Shown piece after piece: positions 1 to 8,782 of a stretch of DNA of 37,708 nucleotides. Origin of the DNA: a bacterium (GTDB taxonomy: Bacteria; Bacteroidota; Rhodothermia; Balneolales; M1805). Every line of letters begins with the position of its first letter. Position 1 is the stretch's first letter. The stretch spans positions 1 to 37,708 of the forward strand of contig SBGQ01000052.1 of NCBI GenBank assembly GCA_006226965.1, given 5' to 3'. The position numbers and the translations under genes are program-made. The notes under the pieces are model-generated. The model was not told the DNA's origin. It searched no databases and was given only the letters and a program-made list of their open reading frames with translations.

Positions 1-671
1 TTCAATTAGAAAATTTTTGGAGAAATTTGAATGTTTTTAGACCAAATTACTACTTATATACTGGTATCCCATTTTCAAAACCAAGAGCAATACTTAGAAA
101 TGACTCGATTGACTTTGTAAATATTCCAACGATTCCAGTTGATTCTTTAATTCACTATATAACTGGTAATAATTTTCAATCTATTAAAGATTATGAATAC
201 TTCCACCACAATAAGATTATTTTGGATTCAGACAAAACGAGTTGGCTTTTTATAATAAAGTTGGTGAAAGGTTTGTATGATTTTTCTCAGTTTGGATATC
301 ACCATGAATCCTATGAAGAATCTGAAATTGGAATACAAATTGTTGATGAACTATTGTTGAGTTTTAAACATGAAACTGAACGTATAGGAGCGAAATTTTG
401 CATTGTTCAACTGCCTGTAAAAGAAGAAGTTGAGTATTATAAACAGCATCATAAGACTTCATATAATTCATTAACAGAGCATTTTTTTGAAAAATACACT
501 GTATTAAAACTAGACTCTATCTTATCCAATTATTCACTTGATGAGATTTATAAGGGGCATTATTCGCCAAAAGGAAATAAAATAATTGCTCATGAAATTT
601 ATAATTGGTTAATAACAACAGACGATTTAAACACTATCATTACCGATAGTAGATATTCAATATCAAACTAG
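1..671 (+). CDS. 3' part of a possible SGNH/GDSL-hydrolase-like protein (5' end outside window)
   Basis: The reading frame is open from the left edge (first full codon at base 3) to the TAG at 669-671, so the gene begins upstream of the window. The TTG at 27 is not a convincing start because the frame continues through it. About 222 residues are visible. The C-terminus, GHYSPKGNKIIAHEIY, resembles the last conserved block of SGNH hydrolases, where the catalytic His sits in D-x-H followed by a helix that ends the domain. Here the residue two before the His is Lys rather than Asp. Other visible parts (PNYYLYTG, a central KFCIVQLP strand) are compatible with the fold but not diagnostic. Base composition is clearly more AT-rich than the next gene, as is common in polysaccharide or surface-modification loci. 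The fold is an inference from the C-terminal block only. Confidence 0.45.
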   Translation, partial: QLENFWRNLNVFRPNYYLYTGIPFSKPRAILRNDSIDFVNIPTIPVDSLIHYITGNNFQSIKDYEYFHHNKIILDSDKTSWLFIIKLVKGLYDFSQFGYHHESYEESEIGIQIVDELLLSFKHETERIGAKFCIVQLPVKEEVEYYKQHHKTSYNSLTEHFFEKYTVLKLDSILSNYSLDEIYKGHYSPKGNKIIAHEIYNWLITTDDLNTIITDSRYSISN

Positions 672-735
672 TATTGAATTTTCTAAGAAGAATGGGTCTT
701 ATTTTTATTTGATTGATTGGTTTCATCTCCTAATC

Positions 736-758
736 TACTCCGTTCGGAGTATGTTTTT
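736..758 (+). terminator. Intrinsic terminator after the first gene
   Basis: The arms TACTCCG (736-742) and CGGAGTA (745-751) form a perfect short hairpin, followed by TG and a run of six T. It lies 65 bases after the stop at 671 and before the gene starting at 813, so it probably ends the upstream transcript. Confidence 0.7.
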
Positions 759-812
759 TATAGCTTGAAATCGTGAGTTTTAGTATAACCCTTCAACTAA
801 TTCCACTCCTTC

Positions 813-3800
813 ATGAGAGCTTTGTGTATCAGTTTAGTAATTGTAATTTGTAGTACAGTAGCCGGTTTCGGGCAATCGGAATGGGAAAATATCAGCGGGA
901 ATAACCCGACAAATGATAATACTGTATCGAAATTGTTGTTTTATAAAGGCAAAGTAATTGCCTTGCACGAATATTTAGGATATAGCACGAGTGACGATCT
1001 CGGCGATACATGGATTTCCGGAGACGGTGAAATTCCTAATCAGTATAAAATTTCTGATATCCAGTTTATTGACACGACCTTATATGTAACTACCGGAACC
1101 AATCGTATCTATGTCTCTGCGGATTCTGGGGCTACTTTTTCTGAAATAATTGCGCCTGCTGCACCTTTTAACCTTATTCGTGCTTGGGATCGACTTATCA
1201 TCACAAAAACCTTTGGTTCGGCTTCGTGGAAATCGGATACATCTTCTACATGGACCGATTATCAACCCGTATTCGGGCATTTTGTGAAGCAGGGAATTTT
1301 TTGGAACGATACGCTTTTCACTTCGGGCTCGAATTCCGGCGCTGCCGTTTTCTTCTATTCGGTTGATACCATGAAAACCTTTGTGGAACAACGAAATGTT
1401 GGTTTTCCAAACGCACTGGCCATAACCGGAAAGTTCATCAACTATAAAGGGAGACTTTTACTCACTTCAGCCACAGATTATATCTCTATCGTTTATGAGC
1501 GAATCGGTGGGAAATGGGTTACAGCTTATACAAATACTGAGTTTGAAAACAACCCGGTTCGTTTATATCAACAAGAAGATGAATTGTTTGCCGTTGCTGC
1601 AAACGGTTTATTTAAGTTGGATGATGAAACCCAAACGTGGAATCGTTTAGCAAGCTGGCAGGTTAGCAGTCCGCGTCAGGTTTTTAGTTCGATGTATGTG
1701 GATGGAACAACTTTGATAAGTACAGCCATTCCGGGGTATCAGTATGAGCCGAAAATGCCGCAGGTTCTAAAAAGTGCCGATGGGGTGACTTTTACGCCGG
1801 TTATTTCACCTTTAGGATTTCGAAATAACAAGTACAACATGATGTATAATGATACACTTTGGGTGTTTACGGCATCAGACGGGCATCATTTTAGCGCTGA
1901 TGGCGGTAAACAATGGATTCCGGCGCGATTTAATCGTCAGGGCGGAAACATGACTCCTTATGATGTAACTCCATCTGATACAGGATTTTATGCGGTTTTA
2001 CGTGATGCCATTTCCACCACAAGTAATACCACGCAATTGGTTGAATATTCACGTGATTTTCAACAAAGACGTACAATTCAGAATTCAACATATCATAGAA
2101 CCATCAGCCAAATTAACGGTACCTATTACGTAACTAAAACTGCGGAATTACTGAAATCAACAGATACATTAAAAACGTTCACCTCTATAAAACCGGCCGG
2201 AACCTTACCAAACAAAGCGATAAGCAGAGGTGATACCATTTTAGCCGGAAATCTGGTTTCGTATAACAATGGAACCTCGTTTTCAGTCTTATTTACGGGA
2301 AGTGCATTTTCTACAACATTGGGTAAACCGATATTCACAACAATTGTTGATACTTCTTTTGTTGCAGCAACAGAAAGCTCTCAAGAAGGCGGAGCAGGTG
2401 TTTTTGTAGTGAAAAATAACAGCAATTACATCAAAATTATGTCGAAAGAAGATTTAGGCGGAGTGTTGGCAAACCAGCTCATCGCTGACGGAACCCGATT
2501 GTTTGTGGTAACTGAAAGAGCAATATTTTTCACAGGTAATTTGGGTCAGTTGGTTGAAAAAGTTGCAGAAATTCCTACCCAAGACCTGAATTCGGGTGCA
2601 CGTATTCAATATGTAAACTTCCATGAAAACACACTTTATATTTCCAGAACGGACGGACTTTTTTCGTTGGATGTAAGTGCGTATCAGGATAAACCATTTG
2701 TTCAGTTGATGGGAATCGAAAACGTTGATGCCTATGATACTAGCCGAACCGGTTCTTTTATTGATGTGCGCGGCAGAGTATTAACTCGCGGAAATACAGC
2801 AATCGCGTATGCTGAAGTAATTGACGGTTCTGCAAAATCCGAAAAAATTACGATTAACGAACTCGATGCATATCCTGTTTTCAGAATCAAAGGTTTGGGT
2901 CAGTTAAGCTTTTATTCCATTCGTGTGAATGCGATTATCGGAAATGACACGATCAAAAGCGAACCAATTTATACTCGAACAGCTCAATATCGTTTTTGGG
3001 AGCGAGCAACATCTGATACTTTGCAAATCAGTTTTAGCGATGCAGCACAATTAAGCGATGGCCGATTAGTAGCCGTTGGTTCCCATAAAGTTGCTGTTTC
3101 TGATGATTTGGGTAAAAGCTGGACAGGAATTCCGGAATCACCTTCACATTTGTCCAGAATTGTGGCTATGAACGGTGATACTTTATTAGCAGGAAGTACA
3201 TCCGGCGGATTTGTGCATTCATTTGATCGCGGAGAAACGTGGAAACAGGTTTCCAATCCGCGATATGTTACCGGCGGGAATTTCCTGATTTACAAAATGG
3301 CGTATTCGGCTGAACATCATGTAGTTACAGCAGTTTACGGAGAGCGTGAGCAAGCTACTAATAATGCCAGTTATATCATTATCAGTAAAGACGGCGGACG
3401 CACTTGGGATAATATCACGGCACAAAGAGGATTGCCGCACAATCGGTTAGTACGTTCTATGGCTTCCGACCCTGACGGAAATTTATATTTCGGTATCGAG
3501 GGGGAAGAGAAAGACACCGTTTTATATCGCTCAATAGACGGAGCAGAAACCTTTAAAGGCGTTTTTGTGGATAGCGTGTTTGATTCAGGCGTGAACGATA
3601 TCAAATGGCATGACAATAAGATGCATATCATCACGGAAATTGGCATCTATAACAGCGAAAACGGAATGGATTTTAGGTATTGGGGAACGTTTAGCAATTC
3701 AAAAGTTTTGGTTCCGCTTTCTGATGAAGAATACATCACAGCTTTTGCTAAAGACAGAAGATATAATCCCTTATCTCGCCAAGTGACGTATTTAGAACGA

Positions 3801-4262
3801 AAAAATCAGGAAAGGTTGAATATCGTTTACGGATTTAATCAAAATACATCCATTTATTTTAACGACTTGAAGCGCTTTGAACGAAATGATTCCATGATGG
3901 TGATTGCTTTTACGGGTGACGGAATTTGGACATATCGAACCACGCAAAATCTGAATGTTTCCATCGATGATGATGCGGAGTTTGCAAATAAACCGGAAGA
4001 CTTCATCCTTTTGAAAAACTATCCGAATCCGTTTAACCCAAGTACGACTATTCATTACCAATTGCCGGCTAATGCGCGTGTGCAGTTAACGGTTTATGAT
4101 GTGCTCGGAAGGCAAGTGGCGGTTTTGGTTAATGGTCAGTTACAATCCGCCGGAAGATACGATGTTCGTTTTGATGCATCACGTTTGGCGAGCGGTGTGT
4201 ATGTATATCAATTGCGCGCTGGAGAACACGTAAAAACAGGCAAGATGATGTTGATTAAATAA
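813..4262 (+). CDS. Large secreted beta-propeller (BNR/Asp-box, sialidase-like) protein with C-terminal T9SS-type sorting domain
   Basis: A protein of 1149 residues. Residues 1-20 form a signal peptide (hydrophobic LCISLVIVICS core, cleavage near GFGQ). The body contains repeated Asp-box-like turns of the S-x-D-x-G-x-T-W type, for example SDDLGDTW, SADGGKQW, SDDLGKSW, SFDRGETW and SKDGGRTW, as in photosystem-assembly/VPS10/sialidase-like propellers. They fall in an N-terminal group (to about residue 380) and a second group (about 760-930), suggesting two propellers separated by a fibronectin-like linker near 650-730. The last 85 residues, from NYPNPFNPSTT through YDVLGRQVAVL to the end, are the FlgD-like/type A sorting domain used for type IX secretion or surface attachment. 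No enzymatic residues can be assigned. It is flanked by terminators on both sides, so it is probably monocistronic. No Shine-Dalgarno sequence precedes the ATG. Confidence 0.85.
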   Translation: MRALCISLVIVICSTVAGFGQSEWENISGNNPTNDNTVSKLLFYKGKVIALHEYLGYSTSDDLGDTWISGDGEIPNQYKISDIQFIDTTLYVTTGTNRIYVSADSGATFSEIIAPAAPFNLIRAWDRLIITKTFGSASWKSDTSSTWTDYQPVFGHFVKQGIFWNDTLFTSGSNSGAAVFFYSVDTMKTFVEQRNVGFPNALAITGKFINYKGRLLLTSATDYISIVYERIGGKWVTAYTNTEFENNPVRLYQQEDELFAVAANGLFKLDDETQTWNRLASWQVSSPRQVFSSMYVDGTTLISTAIPGYQYEPKMPQVLKSADGVTFTPVISPLGFRNNKYNMMYNDTLWVFTASDGHHFSADGGKQWIPARFNRQGGNMTPYDVTPSDTGFYAVLRDAISTTSNTTQLVEYSRDFQQRRTIQNSTYHRTISQINGTYYVTKTAELLKSTDTLKTFTSIKPAGTLPNKAISRGDTILAGNLVSYNNGTSFSVLFTGSAFSTTLGKPIFTTIVDTSFVAATESSQEGGAGVFVVKNNSNYIKIMSKEDLGGVLANQLIADGTRLFVVTERAIFFTGNLGQLVEKVAEIPTQDLNSGARIQYVNFHENTLYISRTDGLFSLDVSAYQDKPFVQLMGIENVDAYDTSRTGSFIDVRGRVLTRGNTAIAYAEVIDGSAKSEKITINELDAYPVFRIKGLGQLSFYSIRVNAIIGNDTIKSEPIYTRTAQYRFWERATSDTLQISFSDAAQLSDGRLVAVGSHKVAVSDDLGKSWTGIPESPSHLSRIVAMNGDTLLAGSTSGGFVHSFDRGETWKQVSNPRYVTGGNFLIYKMAYSAEHHVVTAVYGEREQATNNASYIIISKDGGRTWDNITAQRGLPHNRLVRSMASDPDGNLYFGIEGEEKDTVLYRSIDGAETFKGVFVDSVFDSGVNDIKWHDNKMHIITEIGIYNSENGMDFRYWGTFSNSKVLVPLSDEEYITAFAKDRRYNPLSRQVTYLERKNQERLNIVYGFNQNTSIYFNDLKRFERNDSMMVIAFTGDGIWTYRTTQNLNVSIDDDAEFANKPEDFILLKNYPNPFNPSTTIHYQLPANARVQLTVYDVLGRQVAVLVNGQLQSAGRYDVRFDASRLASGVYVYQLRAGEHVKTGKMMLIK

Positions 4263-4289
4263 AGAGCTGAGTGTAGCTATTTGGGGGAA

Positions 4290-4320
4290 AGTCCGGCGTG
4301 AAAGCGCCGGACTTTTTTTT
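4290..4320 (+). terminator. Strong intrinsic terminator of the propeller gene
   Basis: AGTCCGGCG (4290-4298) and CGCCGGACT (4305-4313) form a perfect 9-bp stem with loop TGAAAG, followed by eight T (4313-4320). It separates the plus-strand propeller gene from the convergent dehydrogenase gene ending at 4331. On the minus strand only three T follow the stem, so it works mainly on the plus strand. Confidence 0.93.
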
Positions 4321-4330
4321 GTTGAGTGGT

Positions 4331-5086
4331 TTAAAGCAACATTCCGCCGGAAGCTTCCACACGTTGTGCGTTTACCCATTTTGCATCATCGCTGCACAAA
4401 AAGGCAACCACACTGCCAATATCATCGGAGCGGCCAACGCGTCCTAAAGCGGTTTGGGAAGCAATCATGGCATTCAATTGTTTATTATCTCGAACTGCAC
4501 CGCCGCCAAAATCTGTTTCGATTGCGCCCGGTGCAATTACATTAACTCGGATTCCTCTGCTGCCTAATTCTTTTGCCTGATATTTAGTAAGTGTTTCAAT
4601 TCCGCCTTTCATGGCAGAATAGGCGCTGTAACCGGGAAAGGTAAAACGTGCTAACCCGGAAGAAACGTTAACGATTCCGCCGCCGTCATTCATCACAGCT
4701 AAGCCTTTTTGACTCAGAAAGAAAGTGCTTTTTAAGTGGATATTCACTAAGGAGTCGAATTGTTCTTCAGTTGTTTCCATGTATGGAACATGAATACCGA
4801 TTCCGGCATTATTCACAAGAAAATCAAATTTCTCAGCTTTAAACGTATCTTTCAATACTGTTTTGATTGTTGTAAAAAAGGAGTCATAGGTTTGGGTTTC
4901 AGCCACATTAAGTTGAATAGCGGCAGCTTTTTGTCCCATTTCCTGAATCTCAGCAACAACATGTTCCGCTTCTTCTTTTTTGCTGAGGTAAGTTATAATT
5001 AGGTCGTTTCCACGTTTGGCAAGAGCTAATGCCATGTCTTTTCCAAGGCCTCTGCTTCCGCCGGTAACAAGTGCAATTTTATTCAT
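4331..5086 (-). CDS. Short-chain dehydrogenase/reductase (SDR), FabG-like
   Basis: A classical SDR of 251 residues from the preferred ATG at 5086. The frame can be extended to 5125, but the extra 13 residues precede the usual start of the Rossmann fold. Seen: cofactor motif TGGSRGLG (residues 8-15), NNAG (92-95), catalytic Ser143 in NVSSG, and Tyr156/Lys160 in YSAMK. Members reduce carbonyls or oxidise alcohols with NAD(P)H. The substrate cannot be told from sequence; FabG-like length and motifs do not prove a role in fatty-acid synthesis. It follows the AraC-family regulator on the same strand with a 112-base gap, which suggests the regulator may control it. Confidence 0.92.
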   Translation of the reverse strand: MNKIALVTGGSRGLGKDMALALAKRGNDLIITYLSKKEEAEHVVAEIQEMGQKAAAIQLNVAETQTYDSFFTTIKTVLKDTFKAEKFDFLVNNAGIGIHVPYMETTEEQFDSLVNIHLKSTFFLSQKGLAVMNDGGGIVNVSSGLARFTFPGYSAYSAMKGGIETLTKYQAKELGSRGIRVNVIAPGAIETDFGGGAVRDNKQLNAMIASQTALGRVGRSDDIGSVVAFLCSDDAKWVNAQRVEASGGMLL

Positions 5087-5198
5087 TGGTCGTACAAGTT
5101 TGATTTGCGATTTAGGATTTCTCAAAGTTCAGAAATCCCTAAAGCATTGCTCTTGTCCGTTTTTTAGGAAGTCTTGTCGTTTTTTCAGTTTCTACTGA

Positions 5199-6119
5199 TT
5201 AAGATTGCAAACCTGTTCTAAATTCAGTGGGTGATTGACCGGATTGTTTTTTAAAAAACTTGCTGAAATGGGCGGTATCAGCATAACCAAGGCGATAGCC
5301 TATTTCTTTAACAGATTCGTTGGTATGAGCTAATAATGCCTGAGCTTGTGCCAACGCTTTTTCATTTATCCACGAAGTAATCGATTTTCCGGTTTTACTT
5401 TTGATGACGGTTGTTAAGTACGAAGCATTAAGATGTTGAAGTTCGGCAAAGTCTTTTGCTTGGAATTGATGAGTAATCTGCCCGTCGGATAAATCTCGAA
5501 AATGGTGTTCAAGGTGCTCTTTAAACGTGCGCACAATTTGTGAACCGCGATTTTCATCTCCTAAAGGTTCATAATCAGCCCAAAAACCTTCTTTTAATTT
5601 TAATAAGATGATGACAAACAAATTCCCGATAATTTTAAACTTGAATTCTGAATCGCTGTTATAAGCATCTAAAACCTGTTTGTATAAAAGTTCAAACTCA
5701 GCAAATTTTTCATCGGAAAGAAATTGCGGACGTACCGTTTCTGCCAAAAGGAAAGGGAATTCATCAAAAATATCTTTATGAACGTTTTGTTTTAAAAATC
5801 GCTCGTTCATTGTAACCAGATACACTTCGTTCATTTCAGTAAATGCAAAGGCTTTAATGTGACCCGGATTGGTGAAATAAATCGTTTTTGAAATGTAGTT
5901 AAAGGTTTGTTCGTCAGTGGTGTAACTGCCGGTTCCGCTTTTAATAAAGACAAAGGAATAATAATTGGCTCTGAAAACAGGAGATTTGTACGGAACTTTG
6001 GTATGAATCTTATGCAATTCGTGTAAAGAAAAGTCAGCCTGTTGGGTGATAGGTAATCCTAAGTCTTTATATAAGTCGGAAACTTTGTCGTATCCGATAA
6101 TCTCATTTTTCTGTGTCAT
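5199..6119 (-). CDS. AraC-family transcriptional regulator
   Basis: A protein of 306 residues. The C-terminal third carries the double helix-turn-helix of the AraC/XylS family: a first helical unit around LNASYLTTVIKSKTGKS and the signature region KEIGYRLGYADTAHFSKFFKKQSGQSPTEFR near the end (F-S-x-F-F-K, G-x-S-P-x-E-F-R). The N-terminal 110 residues look like a cupin-type sensor domain (FIKSGTGSY, PGHIKAF), whose ligand cannot be predicted. It lies between the ABC exporter permease (52 bases upstream on this strand) and the SDR gene, so it may be co-transcribed with the exporter or act on the SDR. Confidence 0.93.
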   Translation of the reverse strand: MTQKNEIIGYDKVSDLYKDLGLPITQQADFSLHELHKIHTKVPYKSPVFRANYYSFVFIKSGTGSYTTDEQTFNYISKTIYFTNPGHIKAFAFTEMNEVYLVTMNERFLKQNVHKDIFDEFPFLLAETVRPQFLSDEKFAEFELLYKQVLDAYNSDSEFKFKIIGNLFVIILLKLKEGFWADYEPLGDENRGSQIVRTFKEHLEHHFRDLSDGQITHQFQAKDFAELQHLNASYLTTVIKSKTGKSITSWINEKALAQAQALLAHTNESVKEIGYRLGYADTAHFSKFFKKQSGQSPTEFRTGLQS

Positions 6120-6171
6120 CGTGTTCTAACTTGTCTGCAAAGAAGATAAATGAAAAGAAGAATCTGAGTAC

Positions 6172-6945
6172 TTAAAACTGATCGGCGTTTTTCCAATACT
6201 GAACGGTAAGAAAGTAGCCTAACAGCGATGTTCCAGCCAAAATCATATAGCTGAATACATTGAGCAACGCTTTGTAATCGCTGCTTGTGCCAGAGAAAAT
6301 ACCCGGAATGGCCCAAGGGAAATACGTTCCTAGACCTGTTGCGGCAATAATTTGAGCAAGAACCAATGTGAGTACAACGAATCCGAGCGGTGCAAGATAC
6401 CCTTTGCCTTTAAGCGCGAAATACGCAATCGGTGTTCCTAAAAGTAATACTAAAAATGTGGTTGTGAAGTATATCTGAGCCCAATCAAAAACAGAAAAAC
6501 CGGAAGTCGAATCTAAGTTTAATAAGCTGCCCAAAAGTAAAGCAATCAAAATATTGAAAAGTGATAAGGCGAAACTCCACACTGTATAAACGGATAGTTT
6601 AGCATGGATAAGTTGTGTACGGCTTGTTGGTAAAGCCATCATATCTTTAGCCGTGCCGTCTGAATATTCACGCCCAAACAGCCAGCTCATGATAAAACCG
6701 AAAATTAAAACGCCTCCGACTCCCATAGCTTGGGTAAGAATCATAAAATAGGACGACCAATTGGCAGTTATTCGCATGGATTCTATTTTAACAGCAAAGG
6801 CTCCACTTTTTGCTAGTAACTCGGGGTCGCTGATGATGAACATGAAAACGGCGCCCATCACAGGAGCTAATCCAAAAGCCACAAAACTGATGGGTACAAT
6901 CGGTGCACGTTTCAGTTTTAAAAATTCTGCCAAAATGATACTCAT
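6172..6945 (-). CDS. ABC-2 type transporter permease
   Basis: An integral membrane protein of 257 residues with about six hydrophobic segments (for example VPISFVAFGLAPVMGAVF, VGGVLIFGFIMSWLFG, LVLLLGTPIAYFAL and VLTLVLAQIIAATGLG). The amphipathic GREYSDGTAKDMMALPTSR stretch after the second segment is typical of BcrB/NatB-like permeases of small ABC exporters. Its ATG overlaps the stop of the ATPase gene (ATGA, 6942-6945), indicating translational coupling. With the ATPase it would form an exporter, plausibly for an antibiotic, peptide or toxic lipid-like compound under control of the adjacent TetR-family protein. The substrate is unknown. Confidence 0.88.
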   Translation of the reverse strand: MSIILAEFLKLKRAPIVPISFVAFGLAPVMGAVFMFIISDPELLAKSGAFAVKIESMRITANWSSYFMILTQAMGVGGVLIFGFIMSWLFGREYSDGTAKDMMALPTSRTQLIHAKLSVYTVWSFALSLFNILIALLLGSLLNLDSTSGFSVFDWAQIYFTTTFLVLLLGTPIAYFALKGKGYLAPLGFVVLTLVLAQIIAATGLGTYFPWAIPGIFSGTSSDYKALLNVFSYMILAGTSLLGYFLTVQYWKNADQF

Positions 6946-7850
6946 ACAGTTGCTTTCGTTTCAATAGTTCGCAAGAAAAAGTGTTCTAAATCTTCTGTAA
7001 AAACACGGATTTGCCTGAGTGGTATTCCTTGTTTTACCAAGTCGGAATTTATGATTTCCGGATGTGCAACGGCACGAGCATCTTGTATGTGAATTTCACC
7101 TGAATCATATATCGAAATGTCGGAAAACTCAGCGCTTAAGTGTTTTAAACTGGCTTGAGCTTCGCTTGTATCGATAATTACCGATTGATGTAATTGATGG
7201 TGCAGATCAGATTGAGTAAGCTCATGAATAAGTTTGCCTTGATGTATTATTCCGATGCGATTCGCGAGTTTGGCAATTTCGGAAAGAATATGGCTTGATA
7301 AAAAAATAGTAGAACCTTGTTGCGCTAATTCTTGCAATAAAGTCCGGATTTCAACGATTCCAGCCGGGTCAAGTCCGTTAATAGGCTCATCCAAAATTAA
7401 TAGTTTCGGTTTGTGAATCATGGCTTTAGCAAGTCCCAGCCGTTGTTGATTTCCTAGAGATAGTACTTCAGCCTTTGAGTGTGTATAAGACGATAGGTGT
7501 AAGCGTTCAATTACTTCGTCAATTTGTTTAGAGGCAATTTTTCGAAGTTTAGCTATGACTTGTAGATTTTCTTTTACTGTGAGGTTTGGGTAATTATGCG
7601 GAGTTTCAATCAGGTAACCAATTTCATTCCATCCGTCGAAAGATGCATTCAGTGGTCTTCCGAATAACTGTACTAAACCTGAACTTGGTTTAATCATCCC
7701 AAGAAGCATTCGTATTAATGTGGTTTTTCCGGCACCGTTCAAGCCGAGAAAACCGTAAATCTCACCTTCACGAATGTGTACGGAAAGTGAATCTACAGCG
7801 GTAAAAGTTCCAAAATTTTTACTTAATTCATGTGTTGTGATAATGCTCAT
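6942..7850 (-). CDS. ABC transporter ATP-binding protein (BcrA/NatA-like)
   Basis: A protein of 302 residues with a complete nucleotide-binding domain: Walker A GLNGAGKTT (36-44), a signature variant LSLGNQQRLGLA, Walker B LLILDEP followed by INGLDP, and the switch His in SSHILSE. The C-terminal 80 residues are the extra domain common in multidrug and bacitracin-type exporters. A purine-rich AAGGAG precedes the ATG by a few bases, an unusually clear Shine-Dalgarno site for this window. It starts eight bases after the TetR-family gene and overlaps the permease by four, so the three genes form one operon. Confidence 0.95.
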   Translation of the reverse strand: MSIITTHELSKNFGTFTAVDSLSVHIREGEIYGFLGLNGAGKTTLIRMLLGMIKPSSGLVQLFGRPLNASFDGWNEIGYLIETPHNYPNLTVKENLQVIAKLRKIASKQIDEVIERLHLSSYTHSKAEVLSLGNQQRLGLAKAMIHKPKLLILDEPINGLDPAGIVEIRTLLQELAQQGSTIFLSSHILSEIAKLANRIGIIHQGKLIHELTQSDLHHQLHQSVIIDTSEAQASLKHLSAEFSDISIYDSGEIHIQDARAVAHPEIINSDLVKQGIPLRQIRVFTEDLEHFFLRTIETKATV

Positions 7851-7858
7851 AAATCTCC

Positions 7859-8518
7859 TTAAACGGCAATTCCATGTTTGAATACGGCCAAAAATGGCTG
7901 AGCAATTCGGGTGATTTCTTCATCAGAAATAGTAAGCGGCGCTTTGTTTTCTTTTATGTGATTTCTGATGTCAATTTGAAAGCGAACTTCCACATATTCG
8001 AGGATGGAAAATTGAGTTTTGAATATGCTGAACGCGATAAAATCAGTATCAAATCCGGATTTGAATATGCCTTGTTGAATACCTTTTTCTGCAAAGGGAC
8101 GAATGGCCTCAATGGTTTTAAGTTTTATTTCTAGTTGAATATTTCCAAGCTCTTCACTGTTTCGCTCACGTAAAACAGCATCCAAAAAAGCAGCGTTTAA
8201 AGGATGACTTCTGCTGAATGCAAAACGTGCTAATAAATGTTGGAGCATCAATTCGAAAAAATCAGTTGAAGGATTACTGATATAGTTTTTATCAAAATCC
8301 TGTCGCAGTTTTATGCAATAATTCAACAAATAGTGATATAGGCTGAGTTTACTTTCGAAATAGCGATAGAAACTGCCTTTTGCCAATCCTAATTTTTGAA
8401 CAATGTTTGATAATGAGGCGGATTGGTATTCATTTAATGCGAACTCTCGTAAGCTTATTTGAAGGATTTCTACTTGCCGTTCTTCCGGTAAATTTTGAAA
8501 AGTTTTTAAAGCGACCAT
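7859..8518 (-). CDS. TetR/AcrR-family transcriptional regulator
   Basis: A protein of 219 residues. The N-terminus has the TetR DNA-binding domain: EILQISLREFALNEY, then SLSNIVQKLGLAKGSFYRYFESK, the turn-recognition helix with G-x-x-Y-x-Y/H-F. The helical C-terminal ligand domain (about residues 70-200) is divergent as usual. It is the first gene of an operon with the ABC exporter, and a perfect palindrome lies just upstream of its start (8525-8540). This fits an autorepressor that releases the exporter genes when it binds a compound. The inducer is unknown. Confidence 0.93.
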   Translation of the reverse strand: MVALKTFQNLPEERQVEILQISLREFALNEYQSASLSNIVQKLGLAKGSFYRYFESKLSLYHYLLNYCIKLRQDFDKNYISNPSTDFFELMLQHLLARFAFSRSHPLNAAFLDAVLRERNSEELGNIQLEIKLKTIEAIRPFAEKGIQQGIFKSGFDTDFIAFSIFKTQFSILEYVEVRFQIDIRNHIKENKAPLTISDEEITRIAQPFLAVFKHGIAV

Positions 8519-8524
8519 ATGTAT

Positions 8525-8540
8525 GCGACTAGTTAGTCGC
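8525..8540 (-). promoter_or_regulatory. Probable TetR-family operator palindrome
   Basis: GCGACTA and TAGTCGC are separated by two bases, a perfect inverted repeat centred about 15 bases upstream of the regulator's ATG (8516-8518). TetR-family repressors usually bind such palindromes at their own promoters. At this position binding would block transcription of the regulator-ABC-permease operon. Assignment to this regulator is inferred from position. Confidence 0.7.
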
Positions 8541-8782
8541 TAATGATACGAAAGAAAATGGAAAGGTTTCAGAGTGAATTTTTTTGTAGGTGAATTGCGA
8601 TAATTATGAGAAGCCCTCGAATGAGGGCATCTCATACTATCTACGAAGTGCTTAATGACAGAGATTAATCAAACTCCAAAAATTTCTGGAGTCTCCCGCA
8701 TGCACGGGAGTGACAAAAAAAAACGGAATTGTCTGAAAAATGTACGCAATTCAATACAAGTGCTTAAGTCGAGTGTCTTAAA
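8541..8782. repeat. Gene-free segment with three adjacent palindromes (REP-like)
   Basis: No credible gene is seen in this stretch. Bases 8605-8636 form a long hairpin: TATGAGA/TCTCATA outer arms, one A-A mismatch, GCCCTC/GAGGGC inner arms and loop GAAT. At 8673-8692 there is a near-perfect palindrome with ACTCCA and TGGAGT arms. Immediately next to it, 8693-8710 has CTCCCG/CGGGAG arms followed by an A tract. None has a T tail in the direction of the flanking genes, so they do not look like ordinary terminators. Such clusters often are dispersed REP-type repeats, which cannot be tested within one window. Confidence 0.5.

Noticed and set aside
1080-1391. Open frames antisense to the large propeller gene
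   Set aside because: The plus-strand gene has a signal peptide, repeated blades and a sorting domain across this region; the antisense frames show no family pattern.
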